Assembly (NCBI GenBank): GCA_016218715.1
Contig: JACRDG010000060.1
Span: forward strand, 1-64,000
DNA length: 64,000 nt
Direction: 5' to 3'
DNA from: Desulfomonile tiedjei
Lineage (GTDB): Bacteria; Desulfobacterota; Desulfomonilia; Desulfomonilales; Desulfomonilaceae
Positions 27,076 through 35,986 of the stretch are shown here, piece after piece. Each line of letters starts with the position of its first letter. The stretch's first letter is position 1. Made by a program: the position numbers and the translations under genes. The notes beneath the pieces are model-generated. The model ran no database searches. It saw only the letters and a program-made list of their open reading frames with translations, and was not told the DNA's origin.

Positions 27076-30000
27076 ATGCCCGGACAAAAGGTTCAGAATT
27101 GGCGGGACCTTGGCAAAATTCCGGTTGAGGCGGACCCTCATTACCTATCGGTCGACACAAAACCTATGTTCACGCTAGAAGGTTATGAAATCCTTGACCC
27201 CATTTATGAGAGTTCCCGATCGACCGTCTGTCGGGCCCGGAGGTTAGCGGACGGCCTGGGTGTTGTGCTGAAAGCCCTTGCCAGAGAGCGACCACTGCCT
27301 GAAGAAGTAGCCCGCCGAAGACATGAATACGCGATTCTGAAAAGCCTTCATTTGGATGGGGTTGTAACGGCCCACAGCCTGGAGGAACATTCCGTCGGAC
27401 CGATACTCGTTCTCGAGGACTTTGGCGCGGAGCGTCTGAGCGAATGGGTGGGAAGGCGTCAGCCGGATCTGCCGGAACTCATTGCCCTGGCTGTTAGAAT
27501 AGTCTCCATTCTCGGCGATATTCACACGGCCCAAATCATCCATAAGGATGTGAACCCGACAAATCTGATCTGTTCCGTCAACGACGGAAGAATCAAGCTG
27601 ATAGATTTCGACATAGCAGGGGTCTTCTCCAGAGAAGACGCGTTCCCCCGCGACCCGGTGCGTTTTCAAGGGACGTTATCCTATATTTCGCCCGAACAAA
27701 CCGGCCGGACCAACCGCCTGATAGACTATCGCACGGACTATTACTCGTTGGGGGTCACGCTTTATGAGTTGCTCTGCGGTTGCCTCCCATTCGAGAGTAA
27801 CAACCCCTTGGAGCTGGTGCACTGCCACATCGCCAGGGTGCCTATTCCGCCTGCGGATTTGAATCCCGCTGTACCTCGACCGCTATCAGACATAGTCATG
27901 AAGCTCATGGCCAAAGACGCATCGGAGCGCTACCAGAGCTCGCGTGGGATCAGGGCCGACCTCGAGGAATGCGCACGACTCCTGCAAGACGCCGGGCCCA
28001 TGAAACCGTTTCCCCTGGCCCGACAGGACGCGCCTGCGAGATTTATCGCCCCCCAGAAGATCTACGGAAGACAGGGCGAAGTGGACACGCTGCTGAGGGC
28101 TTTCGATAGGGTTTCCGCGGGGGCCAAGGAGATGATCCTCGTCTCGGGTCCTCCGGGATCGGGCAAGACTTCGCTGGTTCGAGAGATCTACGAGCCGGTC
28201 ACTCGTCGCAAGGGCTGTTTCGTGTACGGTAAATGCGATCAGTTTCAAGGAGACGTGTTCGATTCCGCGATGGTTGAAGCTTTTCGACCTCAAGTGAGGG
28301 GCATCCTTACGGGGAGCGACGAGCGACTGGCCGCGTGGCGCGAGAAACTCACCGAAGCCTTGCGACCCAACGGGGCGATTCTCGCACAAATGATTCCGGA
28401 ACTTCAGTTCATCCTGGGGCCTCAGCCACCGACCGCGGAAGTGGCGCCGCTGGAGGCCCGGAACCGATTCAATCTATTGTTCAAGTCGTTCCTGAACCTG
28501 TGGTGCGACAAAGATCACCCCACGGTGCTTTTCCTGGACGATCTCCAGTGGGCGGACGCCACCTCCCTGCGTCTTCTTGAATTGATGCTCGACGCGGAGG
28601 ACGTGCGGTACCTACTGGTGGTCGGCTCGTATCGAACCGATGAAGTGTCTGCCGATCACGGGCTAATAAAGGGGATTGGCCGTGTAGTCAGAGAGGGCGC
28701 CACGGTTAATTCCATCGGCCTGGACCCGCTGAAGATTGGATCGGTTACCGAACTCGTGTCCGACGCGGTCCGCTGCGACAAGGACTCGGCTGGTCCGTTG
28801 GCGGAAGTTGTCCTCCAAAAAACCGGAGGAAACCCGTTCTTTGCCAATGAGTTCATGAAATCCCTGTACGAAGCGAAACTCCTGGACTTCGATCAAGAGC
28901 GAGGAGTCTGGGCCTGGGACCTCAGGGACGTGGAGAACCAGTCTATTACGCAGAACATCGCGGATCTGATGTCCGCAAGAATAAAGAATCTGGACCTCAG
29001 AACTCAGGAAGCGCTCAGGTCGGCATCCTGCCTGGGAAGTCGTTTCGAACTCGGCGTCCTGGCCCATGTACTGGGATATTCAGAGTCGGAAGCCATGGGA
29101 GCGCTCCGTGAAGCTGTCTCTGAGGGAATGCTCATAGGACTGGTAAACGTCTGGACGTCCGGCGACCCCCATTCCTGCGGACTGGACGCGAACCTGCCAA
29201 TCGAGCTGAAGTTTGCCCATGACAGGATCCGACAGGCCGCTTACGAGCTGATTCCCGAGTCGGAGAGGCCGACCGTTCACCTCTGCCTGGGACGCAAGCT
29301 CATCGAGCACGGTTTTGCCTCTTCTGAAGGAGAAAAGCTCCTTCAGGTTGTCGATCACCTGAATGCTGCGGCGGCTCTGGTGGACGAGAAAGACGAGATC
29401 GTCCGGTTCGCGGAGCTTAACCTTATGGCGGCCAAGAGAGCCAAAGCAGCAGCGTCGTACGAAGCGGCGTTTCGTTACGCCAAATCCGGCCTGGGCCTTT
29501 TGAAACCTGAGAACTGGGAGACACATCACGAACTGACGCTGGAACTGCACTTGGCCGCGGCCGAAGGGGCATATCTGTGCGCGGATATAGAGGAGTCGGA
29601 GCGTTTGTCCAGGATCGTGCTCCGACACGCCGGCTCCAGTTTGGAAAAAGTAAGGGCATACGAGGTCAGGATCCAATCCTGCGTCGCCCGCTACGACATG
29701 CTGGAGGCAGTGCGGACCTCACTCGACGCCCTGGATCTCCTCGGAATTCGTTTCCCCTTGAGGCCCAGTAAATCCGCTGTAGTTTGGGCCATTTTGAAGA
29801 CCAAGTACTTGCTGTTTGGAAAGGACGTCGAATCCCTGGTCGACCTTCCCGAAATGACCGACCCGAACGCACGCGCCGCGCTGAGGATCATGTCCAGCGC
29901 GGCCAAGGCGGTATACGCTACCGTGCCGGAACTGGTACCGCTTTTTGTAGGCCAAACGGTCAACCTGTCGCTAAAGTACGGCAATACACCCGATTCGGCG

Positions 30001-32913
30001 ATAGCATACGCTACCTACGCAATGGTCCTGGCGGGGATACTGGGGGAGACAGATCGAGGCTGTCGCTTCGGAGAGATGGCCCTTAATCTGGCGCAACGCT
30101 TCGGCTCTTCCCCATCCAGCGTTCGATCCGTGATGACCGTCTATTTCTTCGTCAAGCCTTGCAGGGAACATTATCGGGAATCAATAGAACACTTCACCAA
30201 TCTGTATAAGAGGGCTTTGGAATTGGGGGCGTTTGAAGACGCCGCGCTGTGTGCCTACTTCTATTGCACGTGCCTGTTTCGCACCGGCGCGGGCCTGCAA
30301 ATTATTGAACTGGAAATGAGCCGACATTGCGAAGTCATCCGCAAGATGAGACAAGACACCGCGCACCGACTCATCTCCATATTCAGGCAGGCGGTGTTGA
30401 ATCTCACGGGTCACGCGACCGATCCCTGCGTCTTGGTGGGAAGCGCCTACGACGAGAATTCCGAAATGCCGCAGCTCCGCAGTGCGAACGACAGGAGCGC
30501 CGTGTGCGTCACCTATTTGAATAAGCTCCATCTTTGCGTACTATTCCACGACTACGGCCGAGCGCTGGAAAACTCGAAAGGAGCTCAGGAATACCTGGAC
30601 GGAGTCAGAGCCACCGCGGGTGAGCCGACGTTCTATTTCTACGATTCCCTGGCGCGCCTCGCCTTGTGTGCGTCGGAAAACAGAACCGACCGGAGGGCGC
30701 TTCTGAAGAAAGCCGCGTCAAACCAAAGAAGAATCAGGAAATGGGCACTCCACGCGCCTATGAATCATCTCCACAAAGCCCTGCTCATCGACGCAGAACG
30801 TTTTCGAGCTCTCGGCAAGGACAGTCGTGCCGAACAATGCTACGACCAAGCTATAGAGGCAGCGAGCAAGAATCAATACATACATGAAGAGGCACTTGCC
30901 ACCGAACTGGCGGGCAGGTTCCACCTCTCCAGGGGGCGTATTCAAACAGCCAGAGACTATATCCGAAGGGCGCGAAGTTTGTACAGCGCCTGGGGCGCTC
31001 GCGCAAAGGTAAGGCATCTGGACGACAAGTATTTTCAGCTGTTGGAGAAACCATCCGAATCCCTGTCCACTGTCTCGGATGAAAGGACACTGACTTCAAC
31101 CATTTCCAATGAAAACGAACTGAGTCTGGACATGAACGCTGTCCTGGAAACCTCCCTGGCGATTTCCGGAGAGATCGTCCTGGACAAACTCCTGGACAAG
31201 CTCATGAGAATAGTCATAGAGAGCGCGGGAGCGCAAAAGGGGATTCTGATCGTCGATTCAGGGAACGGTCTCATAGTCCGGTCTGAAGTCAACGCGGAAG
31301 CGGACTCGGGACCGATTCTCCAGGACATTCCACTTGGCTTCTGCCAAGGACTCTCCCAGGGAGTCGTGCGATACGTCGCTCGAACCGAGGAAATCGTCGC
31401 GCTGGGCGACGCGGCTGAAGAGGGGATGTTCACCGCCGACCCCTACGTGTCCGCGACTCGTCCAAAGTCCATTCTTTGCGCTCCCCTGCTCCATCGCGGC
31501 AGACTCGTGGGGGTTGTGTACTTGGAAAACAATCTGGCCACCAACTCGTTCACTCCGAGCAGGGTAGAACTTCTGCGCATCCTCTGTTCCCAAGCGGCCA
31601 TTTCCCTGGAGAACGCTCTGCTCTACGAACGTATGGAACAACTGGTCCAGCAACGAACCCACGAGCTTCAGTGGTCCAATGAGGAACTCCGCAAGGAAAT
31701 CCTGGTCAAGGAGAGGGCCCAACAGGAATTCATTCACGCCAAACTGGAAGCAGAGGCCGCGAGCCGCGCCAAGAGCGAGTTCCTGACTAACATGAGCCAC
31801 GAGCTCAGAACGCCGCTCAACGCGGTGATAGGTTTCTCCGAACTCCTTTTGGACCTCTGGCCTGGGCCGCTGAACGAGAAACAGAAGCAATACCTGAACC
31901 AGGTCTGGGATTCAGGTCGTCACTTGTTGCAGTTGATCAACGACATACTGGACTTGGCCAAAGTGGAATCAGGCAAGATGGAGCTACTTGTCGTCCCGGT
32001 GAACGTGGGGGATCTGTTGCACGAATGCATGAGCATGATCCAGGAAACAGCCACGAAGAAAGGCTTGAATCTGGAAGTCAAGATATCCGACGAGACCCAA
32101 TCCGCAATGGTGCAGGCCGACGAGGTGAAGCTCAAACAGATCATGCTCAACCTGCTATCCAATGCGACCAAGTTTACTCCCGCGGGCGGAACCGTCACGG
32201 TGGAGGCGAACATGGAGGACAACGCGCTCAGGATGACGGTCTCGGACACCGGGATCGGGGTTAACCCAGAGTATTCCGAACGAATTTTTGGGGCGTTCGA
32301 GCAAGTTGATTCCTCACTGTCCAGGCGTCAGGAAGGCACCGGTCTGGGACTCGCGCTGAGCCGTCGGCTCGCGGAGCTTCACCACGGCCGCCTGTGGGTC
32401 GAGAGCGAAGGTGAGGGCAGAGGAAGCGATTTCATCCTGGAGATCCCCGTGAGCCCCACGGCGCCCGCTATTCACCCGCTCCAGGCGCCACCGGCGGATC
32501 CTCCCGCGGAACCGTCAAGCTCGGACGCCGTGAGGCAGAGTCAAAGGATACCAAGGCCGAGGGTCTTGGTGATAGAAGACAATGACGCTAGCCTCAGGCT
32601 CGCCGAGAGCCTGGTGGAAGAAGCGGGTTACACTCCGTTACGGGCCCGGACCGCGGACGAGGGCGTGAGAATGGCCGAATCGGAAGTCCTCGCTCTCATA
32701 CTGATGGACATATCCCTTCCGGGCATGGACGGCCTCACCGCCACACGCAAGCTCAAACAAAACCCTAAGACCTCTCATATCCCCGTGGTGGCCTTGACCG
32801 CCCACGCTATGAAAGGCGACATGGAAAAGGCCCTGGACGCCGGGTTCGACGCGTACCTCACCAAGCCGGTGGACCGGAAGAGTTTCATGACTACCCTAAA
32901 GAGGCTGATTTAA
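27076..32913 (+). CDS. hybrid Ser/Thr kinase - AAA ATPase - GAF - histidine kinase - receiver protein
   Basis: A 1945-residue cytoplasmic multi-sensor kinase. Order: protein-kinase domain (about 35-300; Lys66 in VVLKAL, catalytic loop HKDVNPTN with Asp158, IDFD, SPEQTGR), a predicted STAND-like ATPase (Walker A GPPGSGKT at about 358-365, Walker B VLFLDDLQWAD), a long helical TPR-like region, a GAF domain (about 1370-1510), HisKA with phospho-acceptor His1575 in NMSHELRTP, HATPase (NLLSNATKF, DTGIGV, GTGLGLALS) and a C-terminal receiver with Asp1878 in LMDISLP. The glycine loop of the kinase is degenerate (YESSRSTV). No membrane segment or DNA-binding output is present. The start is taken as 27076, where the binding site is poor; ATG 27166 is the alternative. 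Signal and target are unknown. Confidence 0.93.
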   Translation: MPGQKVQNWRDLGKIPVEADPHYLSVDTKPMFTLEGYEILDPIYESSRSTVCRARRLADGLGVVLKALARERPLPEEVARRRHEYAILKSLHLDGVVTAHSLEEHSVGPILVLEDFGAERLSEWVGRRQPDLPELIALAVRIVSILGDIHTAQIIHKDVNPTNLICSVNDGRIKLIDFDIAGVFSREDAFPRDPVRFQGTLSYISPEQTGRTNRLIDYRTDYYSLGVTLYELLCGCLPFESNNPLELVHCHIARVPIPPADLNPAVPRPLSDIVMKLMAKDASERYQSSRGIRADLEECARLLQDAGPMKPFPLARQDAPARFIAPQKIYGRQGEVDTLLRAFDRVSAGAKEMILVSGPPGSGKTSLVREIYEPVTRRKGCFVYGKCDQFQGDVFDSAMVEAFRPQVRGILTGSDERLAAWREKLTEALRPNGAILAQMIPELQFILGPQPPTAEVAPLEARNRFNLLFKSFLNLWCDKDHPTVLFLDDLQWADATSLRLLELMLDAEDVRYLLVVGSYRTDEVSADHGLIKGIGRVVREGATVNSIGLDPLKIGSVTELVSDAVRCDKDSAGPLAEVVLQKTGGNPFFANEFMKSLYEAKLLDFDQERGVWAWDLRDVENQSITQNIADLMSARIKNLDLRTQEALRSASCLGSRFELGVLAHVLGYSESEAMGALREAVSEGMLIGLVNVWTSGDPHSCGLDANLPIELKFAHDRIRQAAYELIPESERPTVHLCLGRKLIEHGFASSEGEKLLQVVDHLNAAAALVDEKDEIVRFAELNLMAAKRAKAAASYEAAFRYAKSGLGLLKPENWETHHELTLELHLAAAEGAYLCADIEESERLSRIVLRHAGSSLEKVRAYEVRIQSCVARYDMLEAVRTSLDALDLLGIRFPLRPSKSAVVWAILKTKYLLFGKDVESLVDLPEMTDPNARAALRIMSSAAKAVYATVPELVPLFVGQTVNLSLKYGNTPDSAIAYATYAMVLAGILGETDRGCRFGEMALNLAQRFGSSPSSVRSVMTVYFFVKPCREHYRESIEHFTNLYKRALELGAFEDAALCAYFYCTCLFRTGAGLQIIELEMSRHCEVIRKMRQDTAHRLISIFRQAVLNLTGHATDPCVLVGSAYDENSEMPQLRSANDRSAVCVTYLNKLHLCVLFHDYGRALENSKGAQEYLDGVRATAGEPTFYFYDSLARLALCASENRTDRRALLKKAASNQRRIRKWALHAPMNHLHKALLIDAERFRALGKDSRAEQCYDQAIEAASKNQYIHEEALATELAGRFHLSRGRIQTARDYIRRARSLYSAWGARAKVRHLDDKYFQLLEKPSESLSTVSDERTLTSTISNENELSLDMNAVLETSLAISGEIVLDKLLDKLMRIVIESAGAQKGILIVDSGNGLIVRSEVNAEADSGPILQDIPLGFCQGLSQGVVRYVARTEEIVALGDAAEEGMFTADPYVSATRPKSILCAPLLHRGRLVGVVYLENNLATNSFTPSRVELLRILCSQAAISLENALLYERMEQLVQQRTHELQWSNEELRKEILVKERAQQEFIHAKLEAEAASRAKSEFLTNMSHELRTPLNAVIGFSELLLDLWPGPLNEKQKQYLNQVWDSGRHLLQLINDILDLAKVESGKMELLVVPVNVGDLLHECMSMIQETATKKGLNLEVKISDETQSAMVQADEVKLKQIMLNLLSNATKFTPAGGTVTVEANMEDNALRMTVSDTGIGVNPEYSERIFGAFEQVDSSLSRRQEGTGLGLALSRRLAELHHGRLWVESEGEGRGSDFILEIPVSPTAPAIHPLQAPPADPPAEPSSSDAVRQSQRIPRPRVLVIEDNDASLRLAESLVEEAGYTPLRARTADEGVRMAESEVLALILMDISLPGMDGLTATRKLKQNPKTSHIPVVALTAHAMKGDMEKALDAGFDAYLTKPVDRKSFMTTLKRLI

Positions 32914-33074
32914 ATCCCGATCGGGCGACTTCGGCGAAACGGCGGCCTGGACTGCTGATTTTCTTCCTTTCCTGGGAGCGAGTCGGAATCGGAAGTATGG
33001 CTGGTGGAGACTGGCTACACGGTACCATGGCGTCGCAAGTGCGGTTAGCAGGAATCCCAACGTCGGATACAGCC

Positions 33075-33155
33075 TGACAGCACTTTGACCGAAGCGCTGG
33101 TTTGCTCTTGACCGAGGGGCGCGCTGTGAGGTACGCTCAACGACAGGGTGCAGCT
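33075..33155 (+). repeat. promoter-type repeat, copy 2
   Basis: Matches 26897-26975. TGACAGCACTTTGACC, TCTTGACCG and GTGAGGTACGCT are conserved with the same 23-base step between TTGACC hexamers (33085 and 33108), while the bases between vary. Confidence 0.75.
33108..33137 (+). promoter_or_regulatory. promoter in repeat copy 2
   Basis: TTGACC (33108-33113), 18 bases, TACGCT (33132-33137). The next gene begins 255 bases downstream, leaving a long leader with no gene in it. Confidence 0.45.
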
Positions 33156-33391
33156 ACCTTTTCCGGGAAGCGTGACAACGATTTTGGCGCCGGGCCTTGC
33201 GGAGGACCATGGTTTTTTTGCGGGTTCCAGGGCACCATGGCTTGACCCCTCACAGGCACCAAGATGCCCGAGATGGCCAGACCGGCGCACAATTTCCGAT
33301 ATGAACCGGCGCGTATGACCAGGACGACAGCAGCGTGGGTCCGCGCGCCCGACGTTTCGATAATCCAATGAATCGTTTCAGGGAGGTCTCG

Positions 33392-33598
33392 ATGCAGCAG
33401 TCAGGAGAAACAGGAAGCAAGCTCGCGGAATTAATCAAGAAAGCCATCCATGACGGTAAACTCACGAACGAGGAGTACGATCGGATTCTGATGCTGGCGG
33501 ATGCAGACGCGGTGATCGATCCCCAGGAAAAGAGACTCCTTGCCCAGCTCCAGGAAATGCTTGCCAACAAGACCATCGTCCGCGTGGCCAGTGAGTGA
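33392..33598 (+). CDS. small acidic helical protein, unknown function
   Basis: A 68-residue soluble protein. ATG 33392 is chosen because GGGAGG lies five bases upstream; in-frame ATG 33368 has none. The chain is helical and charged (LAELIKKAIHDGKLTNEEYDRILMLADADAVIDPQEKRLL split over two helices). The pattern of DGKLTNEEYDRI and ADAVIDPQEK recalls TerB-like or EF-hand-like helical proteins, but I would not assign it. It lies downstream of the repeated promoter module shared with the hybrid kinase, so the two may respond to the same regulator. Confidence 0.7.
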   Translation: MQQSGETGSKLAELIKKAIHDGKLTNEEYDRILMLADADAVIDPQEKRLLAQLQEMLANKTIVRVASE

Positions 33599-33784
33599 GC
33601 AGGCGCTGTTCCTACGAGAACAGGATGATTGACGGGGGAGCAGCGTCAAGAAACGCGGGGGCCGTTTCTTCGTTCGATTTGTTGGCCTGACGCGGTATAG
33701 CGAGAGAGTCTGGGACAAATCGATCCCGAAGGGGAAGCCGCAGGAGCGGCCCCAGGGCTGGCCCATGTCGAGGAGGCATGGGAA

Positions 33785-34624
33785 ATGGAGGCGAGGAAGA
33801 GAAGATACCCTATCGTGGCACTGCTGTTGTCGCTGCTCGTCCCAGGTGTCGGCCAGATGTACAACGGGCAACTCGCCAGAGGGGTGTGCTTGCATGCAGG
33901 GGTGTTGCTGGTTTGGACCGTCATGGGGCTGACCGGCTTGCTCTACAGCTTCTTCGGGGCCTGCGTTTGGCTCTTGTGTGGGGTTGCCCTTTGGTGGGTG
34001 ATCATTCCCCTGGATGCGGTACTGGGTTCCCGTAGACGCAGAGAGATGCCCCTGAAGGCGTACAATCGTTGGTACTATTACGTAATTGTCATTGTTGCCT
34101 TCGCGTTGCTGGCCGACTTTCTGTATCAGCCCATAAATCAGATCTACGTCAGGCACGTGAGAACGTTCAGGGTCCCGATATCCTCGATGGAGCCGACCCT
34201 CTGCGTAGGGGATTATTTCGTCACGCAAATCAACCCGTACCGCTCTCAATCACCTTCCAGAAACGACGTGGTAGTTTTTCCCTTTCCTGAGGACACCTCG
34301 AAGATGTTCGTGAAACGAATAGTGGGGCTCGGAGGCGAGAAACTGGAGATCCGAGACAAGAAGCTCTATGTGAACGACAAGGTCCTGGATGAACCCTGGG
34401 CGGTCCATTCGTCGTCCGTGTCGCTGCCAAGAGAACGAAGTCCCCGGGACGGGTATGGGCCGGTGGTTGTCCCTTCGGGAGCTGTTTTCGTGATGGGAGA
34501 CAACCGTGACCATAGTCTTGACAGCCGCTTCTGGGGTTTTTTGCCATGGAGGGACATTCAGGGCAAGGCCTTGTACGTCTATTGGTCGAAAGACCTGAAG
34601 AGGATAGGCGACGAGGTGAAATAG
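33785..34624 (+). CDS. lepB: signal peptidase I with an N-terminal membrane extension
   Basis: Signal peptidase I cleaves signal peptides of exported proteins on the outer face of the inner membrane. The 279-residue product has the Ser/Lys dyad: Ser134 in ISSMEPT and Lys177 in FVKRIVG, followed by box E MGDNRDHSLDSRFWG. Before the catalytic domain there is an extra region of about 110 residues with several hydrophobic segments, starting with a PGVGQMYNGQLARG motif like that of small TM2-type or DUF5683-type membrane proteins. Such fusions are known in deltaproteobacteria. ATG 33785 follows a GGCATGGGAA stretch; a GGAGG is found slightly further upstream. Confidence 0.93.
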   Translation: MEARKRRYPIVALLLSLLVPGVGQMYNGQLARGVCLHAGVLLVWTVMGLTGLLYSFFGACVWLLCGVALWWVIIPLDAVLGSRRRREMPLKAYNRWYYYVIVIVAFALLADFLYQPINQIYVRHVRTFRVPISSMEPTLCVGDYFVTQINPYRSQSPSRNDVVVFPFPEDTSKMFVKRIVGLGGEKLEIRDKKLYVNDKVLDEPWAVHSSSVSLPRERSPRDGYGPVVVPSGAVFVMGDNRDHSLDSRFWGFLPWRDIQGKALYVYWSKDLKRIGDEVK

Positions 34625-35055
34625 AGACTCTTCTCCACCAGTTCGGTGGAAGGGTCTCGTGTGCAGAACAAGCGAGAGGCGCAGGGGGTCGGGAGGCTAC
34701 AATGCGTCAGGGCTTAAAGGCGGGACCCCAACACGTTGCGATACGGTTCTAAAACCTCACATCCTCTCGAAGCCGCACCGCCGGTATGTGCCTACTTTCT
34801 TACCGATCCTACGCCTCAGTTACTATGACACTCCACCTCGAACAACGTTCCGCTTGATAGGCTTTGACACACCCTGTTGTTGATGGTATTCCATCTGCTG
34901 CCGGTTGGTCGGTGCGCAGACCGACTCCGATTGAGCGCGGACCAGACCGGAAGGCCCGGGAGCCCACTTGCCTATGGGCTCTGCATCAGATTGCGTAGAA
35001 GCGGATACGAAAGAGCCGGACTCTGCCGAGCCGCTTCCTGGTAGAACACCGAACC
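34625..35055. other. intergenic, nothing recognised
   Basis: No gene, clear promoter or terminator seen in these 431 bases. A 16-codon frame at 34700 behind GGGAGG is too short to support. Confidence 0.35.
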
Positions 35056-35961
35056 ATGACAAACACACCTATTGACCGCATCGATCCTCTCGCCGGCTCC
35101 GACCCGACGGTTACCATCGTGATACCGGCGTTCAACGAGGAGCAAACCATCGCCGAGGTGGTTCGGAGCGCGAAAGACCATGTACCGGCAGCGAGGATCC
35201 TCGTCATCGATGACGGGTCTACCGACAGGACTGCCATCGAGGCCCGAAATGCAGGTGCGGAGGTAATCTCGCACCCGTTGAACAAGGGAAACGGGGCCTG
35301 CATGAAGACCGCTTTGCGCAACATCCCCGGTGGGCATGTCGCTGTCTTGGACGGGGACGGACAGCACGATCCGGGAGATCTCCCCAGGCTGCTCGCCCGA
35401 CTGAGCGAGTACGATCTGGTCGTGGGGACCCGCACCTTCTCCACCGAGGAGGGGTCGCCTCTGCGGAATTTCGGCAATGTAATCCTGCGGAGGTTGGCTT
35501 CCTTTCTGGTCGAACAGAGAATCCCCGACCTGACGTCCGGTATGCGCGCGTTTCGGCACAGCATCGCAGCGAAGTTCCTCCACATGTACCCCAACGGATA
35601 TTCGTTCCCGTCCACGAATACGTTGAGTCTGATTGCCGCGGGATACAGCGTCGCGTTCGAACCCATACAAGTGGGGCGACGGCCTCCGGGAAGCCATAGC
35701 AAACTTCAGCCCTTCCGGGACGGTTTTCGATTCATCATGTTCATCCTGCGCATCATCACAATGGCCAATCCAAACAAGATCTTCTTTCCCGTCGGGTTGC
35801 TCATGCTCCTGGCAGGGCTCGCCCTTACCATACGCAACCTTGTGCTCTTCTCCCAGTTTTCCAGCGGCACGGTATTCTTTTTTGCCGGTGGGACGAACGT
35901 CATCTTTTTCGGCCTGATCCTCGACCAGTTCGCTACCCTGCGCCTGCAGGAGCGTGATTGA
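35056..35961 (+). CDS. GT2 glycosyltransferase, dolichol-phosphate-mannose-synthase-like
   Basis: A 301-residue family 2 glycosyltransferase that probably moves a sugar from a nucleotide donor to a lipid carrier at the membrane. The GT-A domain has IVIPAFNEEQTI, DDGSTDRT and LDGDGQHDPGDL with the metal-binding DGD; the acceptor-side region is SGMRAFRHS. Two hydrophobic segments at the C-terminus (FPVGLLMLLAGLALTI and VFFFAGGTNVIFFGLIL) anchor it. The stop overlaps nothing, but asnB begins 25 bases later and DUF362 follows, so it is the first gene of a likely three-gene unit for surface glycan or nucleotide-sugar-linked work. Sugar identity unknown. Confidence 0.9.
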   Translation: MTNTPIDRIDPLAGSDPTVTIVIPAFNEEQTIAEVVRSAKDHVPAARILVIDDGSTDRTAIEARNAGAEVISHPLNKGNGACMKTALRNIPGGHVAVLDGDGQHDPGDLPRLLARLSEYDLVVGTRTFSTEEGSPLRNFGNVILRRLASFLVEQRIPDLTSGMRAFRHSIAAKFLHMYPNGYSFPSTNTLSLIAAGYSVAFEPIQVGRRPPGSHSKLQPFRDGFRFIMFILRIITMANPNKIFFPVGLLMLLAGLALTIRNLVLFSQFSSGTVFFFAGGTNVIFFGLILDQFATLRLQERD

Positions 35962-35986
35962 TCGGGTCCGGTGTCTTCGGTCCATT

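Noticed and set aside
33209-33310. Mini-gene behind GGAGGA in the gap before the small helical gene
   Set aside because: The binding site is only two bases from the ATG and the product is Arg/His/Pro-rich without structure.
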